Assembly (NCBI RefSeq): GCF_029227915.1
Contig: NC_079876.1
Coordinates: forward strand, 38,671,828-38,735,827
From: Hydractinia symbiolongicarpus
Taxonomy: Eukaryota > Cnidaria > Hydrozoa > Anthoathecata > Hydractiniidae
DNA length: 64,000 nt
Reading direction: 5' to 3'
This document shows, in pieces, positions 37,734 to 51,127 of the stretch; the stretch's first letter is position 1, and each line of letters opens with the position of its first letter. The translations under genes were made by a program, and so were the position numbers. Below the pieces are notes generated by a model. It was not told the DNA's origin. It was given only the letters and a program-made list of their open reading frames with translations, and did not search any database.

Positions 37734-40700
37734 CATTTTTGAAAACTACAAGTCTCATGCGTTTTAGTGGTGAAAAGATAATTTAAAAAATCGTTCTGAA
37801 AATGAGTTTACTCACAGGGTACTTCCTTTGTATACATTCGACTATACGGGCCAAACCCGGGATTTACGGGAAATCGCGGGTTTTCGTTTGCCGGCGACTA
37901 AACCACTTTCATTAAGCGTCTCATCAAAAATGAAAACATTTCTGAAAACTACAAGTCTCATGCGTTTTAGTGGTGAAAATTAATTTAAAAAATTGTTCGG
38001 GAAATGAGTTTACTCCCTGGATACTTTCTTTGTATACTTTTGACTATACGGGCCGAGTCCGGGATTTACGGGAAGTCGCGGGTTTTTCGTTTGCCGGCAA
38101 TTAAACTTCTTTTATTCAGCGTCTCATCAAAAATGAAAACATTTTTAAAAACTACAAGTCTCATGGGCTTTAGTGGTGAAATAATAATTTAAAAAATCGT
38201 TCGGGAAATGAGTTTACACCCCGGGTACTTTCTTTGTATACTTTTGACTATACGGGCCGAGTCCGGGATTTACGGGAAATCGCAGGTTTTCGTTTGTCGG
38301 CGATTAAACTTTTTTTATTCAGCGTCTCATCAAAAATGAAAACATTTTTTTAAAACTACAAGTCTCATGCGTTTTAGTGGTGAAAAAATAATTTAAAAAA
38401 TCGTTCGGGAAATGAGTTTACTCCCCGGGTACTTTCTTTGTATACTTTTGACTATACGGGCCGAGTCCGGGATTTACGGGAAGTCGCGGGTTTTCGTTTG
38501 CCGGCGATTAAACTTCTTTTATTCAGCGTCTCATCAAAAATGAAAACATTTTTAAAAACTACAAGTCTCATGGGCTTTAGTGGTGAAATAATAATTTAAA
38601 AAATCGTTTGGGAAATGAGTTTACTCCCTGGGTACTTTCTTTGTATACTTTTGACTATACGGGCCGAGTCCGGGGTTTACGGGAAATGGCGGGTTTTCGT
38701 TTGCCGGCGATTAAACTTCTTTTATTCAGCGTCTCATCAAAAATGAAAACATTTTTGAAAACTACAAGTCTCATGCGTTTTAGTGGTGAAAAGATAATTT
38801 AAAAAATCGTTCTGGAAATGAGTTTACTCACAGGGTACTTTCTTTGTATACATTCGACTATACGGGCCAAACCCGGGATTTACGGGAAATCGCGGGTTTT
38901 CGTTTGCCGGCGATTAAACCACTTTCATTAAGCGTCTCATCAAAAATGAAAACATTTCTGAAAACTACAAGTCTCATGCGTTTTAGTGGTGAAAATTAAT
39001 TTAAAAAATTGTTCGGGAAATGAGTTTACTCCCTGGATACTTTCTTTGTATACTTTTGACTATACGGGCCGAGTCCGGGATTTACGGGAAGTCGCGGGTT
39101 TTTCGTTTGCCGGCAATTAAACTTCTTTTATTCAGCGTCTCATCAAAAATGAAAACATTTTTAAAAACTACAAGTCTCATGGGCTTTAGTGGTGAAATAA
39201 TAATTTAAAAAATCGTTCGGGAAATGAGTTTACACCCCGGGTACTTTCTTTGTATACTTTTGACTATACGGGCCGAGTCCGGGATTTACGGGAAATCGCA
39301 GGTTTTCGTTTGTCGGCGATTAAACTTTTTTTATTCAGCGTCTCATCAAAAATGAAAACATTTTTTTAAAACTACAAGTCTCATGCGTTTTAGTGGTGAA
39401 AAAATAATTTAAAAAATCGTTCCGGAAATGAGTTTACTCCCCGGGTACTTTCTTTGTATACTTTTGACTATACGGGCCTAGTCCGGGATTTACGGGAAGT
39501 CGCGGGTTTTCGTTTGCCGGCGATTAAACTTCTTTTATTCAGCGTCTCATCAAAAATGAAAATATTTTTAAATACTACAAGTCTCATGGGCTTTAGTGGT
39601 GAAATAATAATTTAAAAAATAGTTCGGGAAATGAGTTTACACCCTGGGTACTTTCTTTGTATACTTTTTACTATACGGGCCGAGTCTGGGATTTACGGGA
39701 AATCGCAGGTTTTCGTTTGCCGGCGATTAAACTTATTTTATTCAGCGTCTCATCAAAAATGAAAGCATTTTTGAAAACTACAAGTCTCATGCGTTTTAGT
39801 GGTGAAAAAATAATTTAAAAAATCGTTCGGGAAATGAGTTTACTCCCTGGGTACTTTCTTTGTATACTTTTGACTATGCGGGCCGAGTCCGGGGTTTACC
39901 GGAAATGGCGGGTTTTCGTTTGCCGGCGATTAAACTTCTTTTATTCAGGGTGTCATCAAAAATGAAAACATTTTTGAAAACTACAAGTCTCAAGCGTTTT
40001 AGTGGTGAAATAATAATTTAAAAAATCGTTTGGGAAATGAGTTTACTCCCTGGGTACTTTCTTTGTATACTTTTGACTATACGGGCCGAGTCCGGGGTTT
40101 ACGGGAAATGGCGGGTTTTCGTTTGCCGGCGATTAAACTTCTTTTATTCAGCGTCTCATCAAAAATGAAAACATTTTTGAAAACTACAAGTCTCATGCGT
40201 TTTAGTGGTGAAAAGATAATTTAAAAAATCGTTCTGGAAATGAGTTTACTCACAGGGTACTTTCTTTGTATACATTCGACTATACGGGCCAAACCCGGGA
40301 TTTACGGGAAATCGCGGGTTTTCGTTTGCCGGCGATTAAACCACTTTCATTAAGCGTCTCATCAAAAATGAAAACATTTCTAAAAACTACAAGTCTCATG
40401 CGTTTTAGTGGTGAAAATTAATTTAAAAAATCGTTCGGGAAATGAGTTTACTCCCTGGATACTTTCTTTGTATACTTTTGACTATACGGGCCGAGTCCGG
40501 GATTTACGGGAAGTCGCGGGTTTTTCGTTTGCCGGCAATTAAACTTCTTTTATTCAGCGTCTCATCAAAAATGAAAACATTTTTAAAAACTACAAGTCTC
40601 ATGGGCTTTAGTGGTGAAATAATAATTTAAAAAATCGTTCGGGAAATGAGTTTACACCCCGGGTACTTTCTTTGTATACTTTTGACTATACGGGCCGAGT

Positions 40701-43419
40701 GCGGGATTTACGGGAAATCGCAGGTTTTCGTTTGCCGGCGATTAAACTTTTTTTATTCAGCGTCTCATCAAAAATGAAAACATTTTTTTAAAACTACAAG
40801 TCTCATGCGTTTTAGTGGTGAAAAAATAATTTAAAAAATCGTTCGGGAAATGAGTTTACTCCCCGGGTTTTTTCTTTGTATACTTTTGACTATACGGGCC
40901 GAGTCCGGGATTTACGGTAAGTCGCAGGTTTTCGTTTGCCGGCGATTAAACTTCTTTTATTCAGCGTCTCATCAAAAATGAAAATATTTTTAAATACTAC
41001 AAGTCTCATGGGCTTTAGTGGTGAAATAATAATTTAAAAAATCGTTCGGGAAATGAGTTTACACCCTGGGTACTTTCTTTGTATACTTTTTACTATACGG
41101 GCCGAGTCTGGGATTTACGGGAAATCGCAGGTTTTCGTTTGCCGGCGATTAAACTTCTTTTATTCAGCGTCTCATTAAAAATGAAAACATTTTTGAAAAC
41201 TACAAGTCTCATGCGTTTTAGTGGTGAAAAAATAATTTAAAAAATCGTTCGGGAAATGAGTTTACTCCCTGGGTACTTTCTTTGTATACTTTTGACTATG
41301 CGGGCCGAGTCCGGGGTTTACCGGAAATGGCGGGTTTTCGTTTGCCGGCGATTAAACTTCTTTTATTCAGGGTGTCATCAAAAATGAAAACATTTTTGAA
41401 AACTACAAGTCTCAAGCGTTTTAGTGGTGAAAAGATAATTTAAAAAATCGTTTTGGAAATGAGTTTACTCACAGGGTACTTTCTTTGTATACATTCGACT
41501 ATACGGGCCAAGCCCGGGATTTACGGGAAATGGCGGGTTTTCGTTTGCCGGCGATTAAACCACTTTCATTAAGCGTCTCATCAAAAATGAAAACATTTCT
41601 GAAAACTACAAATCTCATGCGTTTTAGTGGTGAAAAAATAATTTAAAAATTCGTTCGGGAAATGAGTTTACTCACTGGGTACTTTCCTTGTATACTTTTG
41701 ACTATACGGGCCGAGTCCGGGATTTACGGGAAATCGCGGGTTTTCGTTTGCCGGCGATTAAACTTCTTTTATTCAGCGTCTCATCAAAAATAAAAACATT
41801 TTTAAAAACTACAAGTCTCATGGGCTTTAGTGGTGAAATAATAATTTAAAAAATCGTTTGGGAAATGAGTTTACTCCCTGGGTACTTTCTTTGTATACTT
41901 TTGACTATACGGGCCGAGTCCGGGGTTTACGGGAAATGGCGGGTTTTCGTTTGCCGGCGATTAAACTTCTTTTATTCAGCGTCTCATCAAAAATGAAAAC
42001 ATTTTTGAAAACTACAAGTCTCATGCGTTTTAGTGGTGAAAAGATAATTTAAAAAATCGTTTTGGAAATGAATTTACACATAGGGTAATTTCTTTGTATA
42101 CATTCGATTATACGGGCCAAGCCTGGGATTTACGGGAAGTCACGGGATTTCGTTTGCCGGCGATTAAACCTCTTTTATTAAGCGTCTCATCAAAAATGAA
42201 AACATTTTTGAAAACTGCAAGTGTCATACGTTTTAGTGGTGAAAAGATAATTGAAAAATTCGTTTGGGAAATGAGTTTACTCACAGGGTACTTTCTTTGT
42301 ATACATTCGACTATACGGGCCAAGCCCGGGATTTACGGGAAATCGCGGGTTTTCGTTTGCCGGCGATTAAACCACTTTCATTAAGCGTCTCATCAAAAAT
42401 GAAAACATTTCTGAAAACTACAAGTCTCATGCGTTTTAGTGGTGAAAATTAATTTAAAAAATCGTTCGGGAAATGAGTTTACTCCTTGGATACTTTCTTT
42501 GTATACTTTTGACTATACGGGCCGAGTCCGGGATTTACGGGAAGTCGCGGGTTTTCGTTTGCCGGCAATTAAACTTCTTTTATTCAGCGTCTCATCAAAA
42601 ATGAAGACATTTTTAAAAACTACAAGTCTCATGGGCTTTAGTGGTGAAATAATAATTTAAAAAATCGTTCGGGAAATGAGTTTACACCCCGGGTACTTTC
42701 TTTGTATACTTTTGACTATACGGGCCGAGTCCGGGATTTACGGGAAATCGCAGGTTTTCGTTTGCCGGCGATTAAACTTTTTTTATTCAGCGTCTCACCA
42801 AAAATGAAAACATTTTTAAAAACTACAAGTCTCATGCGTTTTAGTGGTGAAAAGATAATTTAAAAAATCGTTTTGGAAATGAGTTTACTCACAGGGTACT
42901 TTCTTTGTATACATTCAATTATACGGGCCAAGCCCGGGATTTACGGGAAATGGCGAGTTTTCGTTTGCCAGCGATTAAACCACTTTCATTAAGAGTCTCA
43001 TCAAAAATGAAAACATTTCTGAAAACTACAAATCTCATGCGTTTTAGTGGTGAAAAAATAATTTAAAAATTCGTTCGGGAAATGAGTTTACTCACTGGGT
43101 ACTTTCCTTGTATACTTTTGACTATACGGGCCGAGTGCGGGATTTACGGGAAATCGCGGGTTTTCGTTTGCCGGCGATTAAACTTCTTTTATTCAGCGTC
43201 TCATCAAAAATGAAAACATTTTTAAAAACTACAAGTCTCATGGGCTTTAGTGGTGAAATAATAATTTAAAAAATCGTTTGGGAAATGAGTTTACTCCCTG
43301 GGTACTTTCTTTGTATACTTTTGACTCTACGGGCCGAGTCCGGGGTTTACGGGAAATGGCGGGTTTTCGTTTGCCGGCGATTAAACTTCTTTTATTCAGC
43401 GTCTCATCAAAAATGAAAA
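37734..43419. repeat. Nested HOR series of 5, 7, 9 and 7 monomers
   Basis: Anchored on the GTTTGGG/GGGGTTTACGGG unit and the B unit after it, successive repeats are 37,734-38,749 (1,016 bp), 38,750-40,171 (1,422), 40,172-41,999 (1,828) and 42,000-43,419 (1,420). The first three start with the same units: B with GCCAAACCCGGG, GAAAATTAATTT with CGGGTTTTTCG and GGCAATTAAAC, CACCCCGGG, and CATTTTTTTAAAAC. The 7-mer adds TTTTTACTATACGG and ACTATGCGGG/TTACCGG units; the 9-mer adds a further B and a CTCACTGGG unit. At about 40,010 the 7-mer shows the fused junction GTCTCAAGCG...GAAATAATAATTT. The fourth repeat has different members. Confidence 0.85.
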
Positions 43420-44839
43420 CATTTTTGAAAACTACAAGTCTCATGCGTTTTAGTGGTGAAAAGATAATTTAAAAAATCGTTTTGGAAATGAATTTACTCA
43501 CAGGGTAATTTCTTTGTATACATTCGATTATACGGGCCAAGCCCGGGATTTACGGGAAGTCACGGGATTTCGTTTGCCGGCGATTAAACCTCTTTTATTA
43601 AGCGTCTCATCAAAAATGAAAACATTTTTGAAAACTGCAAGTCTCATACGTTTTAGTGGTGAAAAGATAATTGAAAAATTCGTTTGGGAAATGAGTTTAC
43701 CTACTGGGTACTTTCCTTGTATACTTTTGACTATACGGGCCGAGTCCGGGATTTACGGGAAATCGCAGGTTTTCGTTTGCCGGCGATTAAACTTCTTTTA
43801 TTCAGCGTCTCATCAAAAATAAAAACATTTTTAAAAACTACAAGTCTCATGCGTTTTAGTGGTGAAAAGATAATTTAAAAAATCGTTTTGGAAATGAATT
43901 TACTCACAGGGTAATTTCTTTGTATACATTCGATTATACGGGCCAAGCCCGGGATTTACGGGAAGTCACGGGATTTCGTTTGCCGGCGATTAAACCTCTT
44001 TTATTAAGCGTGTCATCAAAAATGAAAACATTTTTGAAAACTGCAAGTCTCATACGTTTTAGTGGTGAAAAAATAATTTAAAAAATCGTTCGGGAAATAA
44101 ATTTACTCCCTGGGTACTCTCTTTGTATACTTTTGACTATACGGGCCGAGTCCGGGATTTACGGGAAGTCGCGGGTTTTCGTTTGCCGGCGATTAAACTT
44201 CTTTTATTCAGCGTCTCATCAAAAATGAAAATATTTTTAAATACTACAAGTCTCATGGGCTTTAGTGGTGAAATAATAATTGAAAAAATCGTTTCGGAAA
44301 TGAGTTTACACCCTGGGTACTTTCTTTGTATACTTTTGACTATACGGGCCAAGGCCGGGATTTACGGGAAATCGCGGGTTTTCGTTTGCCGGCGATTAAA
44401 CCACTTTCATTAAGCGTCTCATCAAAAATGAAAACATTTCTGAAAACTACAAGTCTCATGCGTTTTAATGGTGAAAATTAATTTAAAAAATCGTTCGGGA
44501 AATGAGTTTACACCCCGGGTACTTTCTTTGTATACTTTTGACTATACGGGCCGAGTCCGGGATTTACGGGAAATCGCAAGTTTTCGTTTGCCGGCGATTA
44601 AACGTTTTTTATTCATCGTCTCATCAAAAATGAAAACATTTTTGAAAACTACAAGTCTCATGCGTTTTAGTGGTGAAAAAATAATTTAAAAAATCGTTCG
44701 GGAAATGAATTTACTCCCTGGGTACTTTCTTTGTATACTTTTGACTATACGGGCCGAGTCCGGGATTTACGGGAAGTCGTGGGTTTTCGTTTGCCGGCGA
44801 TTAAACTTCTTTTATTCAGCGTCTCATCAAAAATGAAAA
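43420..44839. repeat. Mixed monomers with two-unit open frames
   Basis: Seven monomers. The pair with GTCACGGGATTTCG occurs twice (about 43,560 and 43,965). 44,232-44,434 is an A-left/B-right hybrid (CACCCTGGG and CTTTTGAC, then CCAAGGCCGGG and CCACTTTCATTAAG). ATAATTGAAAAA removes the usual stop and creates 96-102 codon open frames across two units at 43,514 and 44,123. Private changes include ATTCATCGTCTC at about 44,611. Confidence 0.78.
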
Positions 44840-47273
44840 TATTTTAAAATACTACAAGTCTCATGGGCTTTAGTGGTGAAATAATAATTTAAAAAATCGT
44901 TCGGGAAATGAGTTTACACCCTGGGTACTTTCTTTGTATACTTTTGACTATACGGGCCGAGTCCGGGATTTACGGGAAATCGCATGTTTTCGTTTGCCGG
45001 CGATTAAACTCCTTTTATTCAGCGTCTCATCAAAAATGAAAACATTTTTGAAAACTACAAGTCTCATGCGTTTTATTGGTGAAAAAATAATTTAAAAAAT
45101 CGTTCGGGAAATGAGTTTACTCCCTGGGTACTTTCTTTGTATACTTTTGACTATGCGGGCCGAGTCCGGGGTTTTCGGGAAATGGCGGGTTTTCGTTTGC
45201 CGGCGATTAAACTTCTTTTATTCAGCGTCTCATCAAAAATGAAAACATTTTTGAAAACTACAAGTCTCAAGCGTTTTAGTGGTGAAAAGATAATTTAAAA
45301 AATCGTTTTGGAAATGAGTTTACTCACAGGGTACTTTCTTTGTATACATTCGACTATACGGGCCAAGCCCGGGATTTACGGGAAATGGCGAGTTTTCGTT
45401 TGCCGGCGAATAAACCACTTTCATTAAGCGTCTCATCAAAAATGAAAACATTTCTGAAAACTACAAATCTCATGCGTTTTAGTGGTGAAAAAATAATTTA
45501 AAAATTCGTCCGGGAAATAAGTTTACTCACTGGGTACTTTCCTTGTATACTTTTGACTATACGGGCCGAGTCTGGGATTTACGGGAAATCGCGGGTTTTC
45601 GTTTGCCGGCGATTAAACTTCTTTAATCAGCGTCTCATCAAAAATAAAAACATTTTTAAAAACTACAAGTCTCATGGGCTTTAGTGGTGAAATAATAATT
45701 TAAAAAATCGTTTGGGAAATGAGTTTACTCCCTGGGTACTTTCTTTGTATACTTTTGACTATACGGGCCGAGTCCGGGGTTTACGGGAAATGGCGGGTTT
45801 TCGTTTGCCGGCGATTAAACTTCTTTTATTCAGCGTCTCATCAAAAATGAAAACATTTTTGAAAACTACAAGTTTCATGCGTTTTAGTGGTGAAAAGATA
45901 ATTTAAAAAATCGTTTTGGAAATGAGTTTACTCACAGGGTAATTTCTTTGTATACATTCGACTATACGGGCCAAGCCCGGGATTTACGGGAAATCGCGGG
46001 TTTTCGTTTGCCGGCGATTAAACCACTTTCATTAAGCGTCTCATCAAAAATGAAAACATTTCTGAAAACTACAAGTCTCATGCGTTTTAGTGGTGAAAAA
46101 ATAATTTAAAAAATCGTTCGGGAAATGAGTTTACACCCTGGGTACTTTCTTTGTATACTTTTGACTATACGGGCCGAGTCCGGGATTTACGGGAAATCGC
46201 ATGTATTCGTTTGCCGGCGATTAAACTCCTTTTATTCAGCGTCTCATCAAAAATGAAAACATTTTTGAAAACTACAAGTCTCATGCGTTTTAGTGGTGAA
46301 AAAATAATTTAAAAAATCGTTCGGGAAATGAGTTTACTCCCTGGGTACTTTCTTTGTATACTTTTGACTATGCGGGCCGAGTCCGGGGTTTTCGGGAAAT
46401 GGCGGGTTTTCGTTTCCCGGCGATTAAACTTCTTTTATTCAGCGTCTCATCAAAAATGAAAACATTTTTGAAAACTACAAGTCTCAAGCGTTTTAGTGGT
46501 GAAAAGATAATTTAAAAAATCGTTTTGGAAATGAGTTTACTCACAGGGTACTTTCTTTGTATACATTCGACTATACGGGCCAAGCCCGGGATTTACGGGA
46601 AATGGCGAGTTTTCGTTTGCCGGCGATTAAACCACTTTCATTAAGCGTCTCATCAAAAATGAAAACATTTCTGAAAACTACAAATCTCATGCGTTTTAGT
46701 GGTGAAAAAATAATTTAAAAATTCGTTCGGGAAATGAGTTTACTCACTGGGTACTTTCCTTGTATACTTTTGACTATACGGGCCGAGTCCGGGATTTACG
46801 GGAAATCGCGGGTTTTCGTTTGCCGGCGATTAAACTTCTTTAATCAGCGTCTCATCAAAAATAAAAACATTTTTAAAAACTACAAGTCTCATGGGCTTTA
46901 GTGGTGAAATAATAATTTAAAAAATCGTTTGGGAAATGAGTTTACTCCCTGGGTACTTTCTTTGTATACTTTTGACTATACGGGCCGAGTCCGGGGTTTA
47001 CGGGAAATGGCGGGTTTTCGTTTGCCGGCGATTAAACTTCTTTTATTCAGCGTCTCATCAAAAATGAAAACATTTTTGAAAACTACAAGTCTCATGCGTT
47101 TTAGTGGTGAAAAGATAATTTAAAAAATCGTTTTGGAAATGAGTTTACTCACAGGGTAATTTCTTTGTATACATTCGACTATACGGGCCAAGCCCGGGAT
47201 TTACGGGAAATTGCGGGTTTTCGTTTGCCGGCGATTAAACCACTTTCATTAAGCGTCTCATCAAAAATGAAAA
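44840..47273. repeat. Hexamer HOR, two copies of 1,217 bp
   Basis: Copies at 44,840-46,056 and 46,057-47,273. Shared markers are GCATGTTTTCG/GCATGTATTCG (44,982 and 46,199), ACTATGCGGG with GGGGTTTTCGGG, a B unit with AAATGGCGAG, CTCACTGGG with CTTCTTTAATCAG, GTTTGGG with GGGGTTTACGGG, and B with GGGTAATTTC. The first ~50 bp of the two copies differ. The second half of copy 1 and all but one unit of copy 2 recur near 55-57 kb. Confidence 0.87.
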
Positions 47274-48880
47274 CATTTCTGAAAACTGCAAGTCTCATGC
47301 GTTTTAGTGGTGAAAAAATAATTTAAACATTCGTTCGGGAAATGAGTTTACTCACTGGGTACTTTCCTTGTATACTTTTGACTATACGGGCCGAGTCCGG
47401 GATTTAGGGGAAATCGCGGGTTTTCGTTTGCCGGCGATTAAACTTCTTTTATTCAGCGTCTCATCAAAAATGAAAACATTTCTGAAAACTACAAGTCTCT
47501 TGCGTTTTAGTGGTGAAAAAATAATTTAAAAAATCGTTCGGGAAATGAGTTTACTCCCTGGGTACTTTTTTTGTATACTTTTGACTATACGGGCCGAGTC
47601 CGGGATTTACGGGAAATCGCGGGTTTTCGTTTGGCGGCGATTAAACTTCTTTTATTCAGCGTCTCGTCAAAAATGAAAACATTTTTAAAAACTACAAGTC
47701 TCATGGGCTTTAGTGGTGAAATAGTAATTAAAAATCGTTTGGGAAATTAGTTTACTCCCTGGGTACTTTCTTTGTATACTTTTGACTATACGGGCCGAGT
47801 CCGGGATTTACGGGAAATCGCAGGTTTTCGTTTGCCGGCGATTAAACTTCTTTTATTCAGCGTCTCAACCAAAATGAAAACATTTTTGAAAACTACAAGT
47901 CTCATGCGTTTTAGTGGTGAAAAAATAAATTAAAAAATCGTTCGGGAAATGAGTTTACTCCCTGGGTACTATCTTTGTATACTTTTGACTATACGGGCCA
48001 AGCCCGGGATTTACGGGAAATCGCAGGTTTTCGTTTGCCGGCGATTAAACTTCTTTTATTCAGCTTCTCATCAGAAATGAAAATATTTTTGAAAACTACA
48101 AGTCTTATGCGTTTTAGTGGTGAAAAAATAATTTAAAAAATCGTTCTGGAAATGAGCTTACTCACAGGGTACTTTCTTTGTATACATTCGACTATACGGG
48201 CCAAGCCCGGGATTTACGGGAAATCGCGGGTTTTCGTTTGCCGGCGATTAAACCTCTTTTATTAAGCGTCTCATCAAAAATGAAAACATTTTTGAAAACT
48301 ACAAGTCTCATGCGTTTTAGTGGTGAAAAAAAAATTTAAAAAATCGTTCGGGAAATGAGTTTACTCCCTGGGTACTTTCTTTATATACATTCGACTATAT
48401 AGGCCAAGCCCGGGATTTACGGGAAGTCGCGGGATTTCGTTTGCCGGCGATTAAACCTCTTTTATTAAGCGTGTCATCAAAAATGAAAACATTTTTGAAA
48501 ACTGCAAGTCTCATGCGTTTTAGTGGTGAAAAGATAATTTAAAAAATCGTTTTGGAAATGAGTTTACTCACAGGGTAATTTCTTTGTATACATTCGACTA
48601 TACGGGCCAAGCCCGAGATTTACGGGAAATCGCGGGTTTTCGTTTGCCGGCGATTAAACCACTTTTATTAAGCGTCTCATCAAAAATGAAAACATTTCTG
48701 AAAACTACAAGTCTCTTGCGTTTTAGTGGTGAAAAAATAATTTAAAAAATCGTTCGGGAATTGAGTTTACTCCCTGGGTACTTTCTTTGTATACTTTTGA
48801 CTATACGGGCCGAGTCCGGGATTTACGGGAAATCGCGGGTTTTCGTTTGCCGGCGATTAAACTTCTTTTATTCAGCGTCT
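45310..48880. repeat. Long-range duplicated segment, copy 1
   Basis: This ~3.6-kb stretch recurs at about 55,246-58,625. The offset is 9,939 bp at the left (GCGAATAAACCAC at 45,406 and 55,345; AGTTTCATGCG at 45,871 and 55,810) and 9,736-9,737 bp at the right (GGGAATTGAG at 48,756 and 58,493). The 203-bp change equals one monomer: the GCATGTATTCG unit near 46,120-46,310 is absent in copy 2. Rare shared markers include TTAAACATTCG, TTATATACATT and GAGCTTACTC. Boundaries are approximate. Confidence 0.85.
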
Positions 48881-49098
48881 AATCCAAAATGAAAACATTT
48901 TTGAAAACTACAAGTCTCAAGCGTTTTAGTGGTGAAAAGATAATTTAAAAAATCGTTTTGGAAATGAGTTTACTCACAGGGTACTATCTTTGTATACATT
49001 CGACTATACGGGCCAAGCCCCGGATTTACGGGAAATCGCGGATTTTCGTTTGCCGGCGATTAAACTTCTTTTATTCAGCGTCTCATCAAAAATGAAAA
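47274..49098. repeat. Nine varied monomers, single order
   Basis: Nine units not tandemly repeated in place. Most belong to the long-range duplication. In order they show TTAAACATTCG with TTTAGGGG, GGTACTTTTTTTG with GTTTGGCGG, GAAATAGTAATTAAAAATCG, ACTATC with GTCTCAACC, GAGCTTACTC, TTATATACATTCGACTATATAGG, a B unit with CCCGAGATTT, GGGAATTGAG with GTCTAATCC, and a B-like unit with ACTATC and GCCCCGGATTT. The last starts the block that reappears near 62.1 kb. Confidence 0.78.
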
Positions 49099-51127
49099 CA
49101 TTTTTGAAAAATACAAGTCTCATGCGTTTTAGTGGTGAAAAAAAAATTTAAAAAATCGTTCGGGAAATGAGTTTACTCCCTGGGTACTATCTTTGTATAC
49201 ATTCGACTATACGGGCCAAGCCAGGGATTTACGGGAAATCGCAGGTTTTCGTTTGCCGGCGGTTAAACTTCTTTTATTCAGCTTCTCATCAGAAATGAAA
49301 ACATTTTTGAAAACTACAAGTCTTATGCGTTTTAGTGGTGAAAAAATAATTTAAAAAATCGTTCTGGAAATGAGTTCACTCACAGGGTACTTTCTTTGTA
49401 TACATTTGACTATACGGGCCAAGCCCGGGATTTACGGGAAATCGCGGGTTTTCGTTTGCCGGCGATTAAACTTCTTTTATTCAGCGTCTCATCAAAAATG
49501 AAAACATTTTTGAAAAATACAAGTCTCATGCGTTTTAGTGGTGAAAAAAAAATTTAAAAAATCGTTCGGGAAATGAGTTTACTCCCTGGGTACTATCTTT
49601 GTATACATTCGACTATACGGGCCAAGCCAGGGATTTACGGGAAATCGCAGGTTTTCGTTTGCCGGCGGTTAAACTTCTTTTATTCAGCTTCTCATCAGAA
49701 ATGAAAACATTTTTGAAAACTACAAGTCTTATGCGTTTTAGTGGTGAAAAAATAATTTAAAAAATCGTTCTGGAAATGAGTTCACTCACAGGGTACTTTC
49801 TTTGTATACATTTGACTATACGGGCCAAGCCCGGGATTTACGGGAAATCGCGGGTTTTCGTTTGCCGGCGATTAAAACCTCTTTCATTAAGCGTCTCATC
49901 AAAAATGAAAACATTTTTGAAAACTACAAGTCTCATGCGTTTCAGTGGTGAAAAAAAAATTTAAAAAATCGTTCGGGAAATGAGTTTACTCCCTGGGTAC
50001 TTTCTTTGTATACATTCGACTATACGGGCCAAGCCCGGGATTTACGGGAAGTCGCGGGATTTCGTTTGCCGGCGATTAAACCTCTTTTATTAAGCGTCTC
50101 ATCAGAAATGAAAACATTTTTAAAAACTACAAGTCTCATGGGCTTTAGTGGTGAAATAATAATTTAAAAATCGTTCGGGAAATGAGTTTACACCCCGGGT
50201 ACTTTCTTTGTATACTTTTGACTATACGGGCCGAGTCCGGGATTTACGGGAAATCGCAGGTTTTCGTTTGCCGGCGATTAAACTTCTTTTATTCAGCGTC
50301 TCATCAAAAATGAAAACATTTTTGAAAAATACAAGTCTCATGCGTTTTAGTGGTGAAAAAAAAATTTAAAAAATCGTTCGGGAAATGAGTTTACTCCCTG
50401 GGTACTATCTTTGTATACATTCGACTATACGGGCCAAGCCCGGGATTTACGGGAAGTCGCGGGATTTCGTTTGCCGGCGATTAAACCTCTTTTATTAAGC
50501 GTCTCATCAGAAATGAAAACATTTTTAAAAACTACAAGTCTCATGGGCTTTAGTGGTGAAATAATAATTTAAAAATCGTTCGGGAAATGAGTTTACACCC
50601 CGGGTACTTTCTTTGTATACTTTTGACTATACGGGCCGAGTCCGGGATTTACGGGAAATCGCAGGTTTTCGTTTGCCGGCGATTAAACTTCTTTTATTCA
50701 GCGTCTCATCAAAAATGAAAACATTTTTGAAAAATACAAGTCTCATGCGTTTTAGTGGTGAAAAAAAAATTTAAAAAATCGTTCGGGAAATGAGTTTACT
50801 CCCTGGGTACTATCTTTGTATACATTCGACTATACGGGCCAAGCCAGGGATTTACGGGAAATCGCAGGTTTTCGTTTGCCGGCTGTTAAACTTCTTTTAT
50901 TCAGCTTCTCATCAGAAATGAAAACATTTTTGAAAACTACAAGTCTTATGCGTTTTAGTGGTGAAAAAATAATTTAAAAAATCGTTCTGGAAATGAGTTC
51001 ACTCACAGGGTACTTTCTTTGTATACATTTGACTATACGGGCCAAGCCCGGGATTTACGGGAAATCGCGGGTTTTCGTTTGCCGGCGATTAAACCTCTTT
51101 CATTAAGCGTCTCATCAAAAATGAAAA
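49099..51127. repeat. Dimer repeats inside a hexamer HOR
   Basis: Dimers of 405-407 bp start at 49,099 and 49,505 (ACTATC with GCCAAGCCAGGG and GGCGGTTAAAC, then GAGTTCACTCACAGG) and at 49,912 and 50,317 (GCGGGATTTCG with CATCAGAAATG, then TTTAAAAATCGTTCGGG with CACCCCGGG). The six monomers from 49,505 to 50,721 (1,217 bp) start again at 50,722 with the same first four units. AAAAATACAAGTC is a local marker of the CATTTTTG start. Confidence 0.83.

Noticed and set aside
43514-44413. 96-102 codon open frames across two monomers (also at 2,326, 4,353, 7,191, 23,620, 24,838, 26,665, 28,492, 30,115, 31,738, 42,094)
   Set aside because: They arise where ATAATTTAAAA is changed to ATAATTGAAAA or ATAATTCAAAA, removing one stop. 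The change is inherited with the HOR, and the protein is again two copies of satellite translation.
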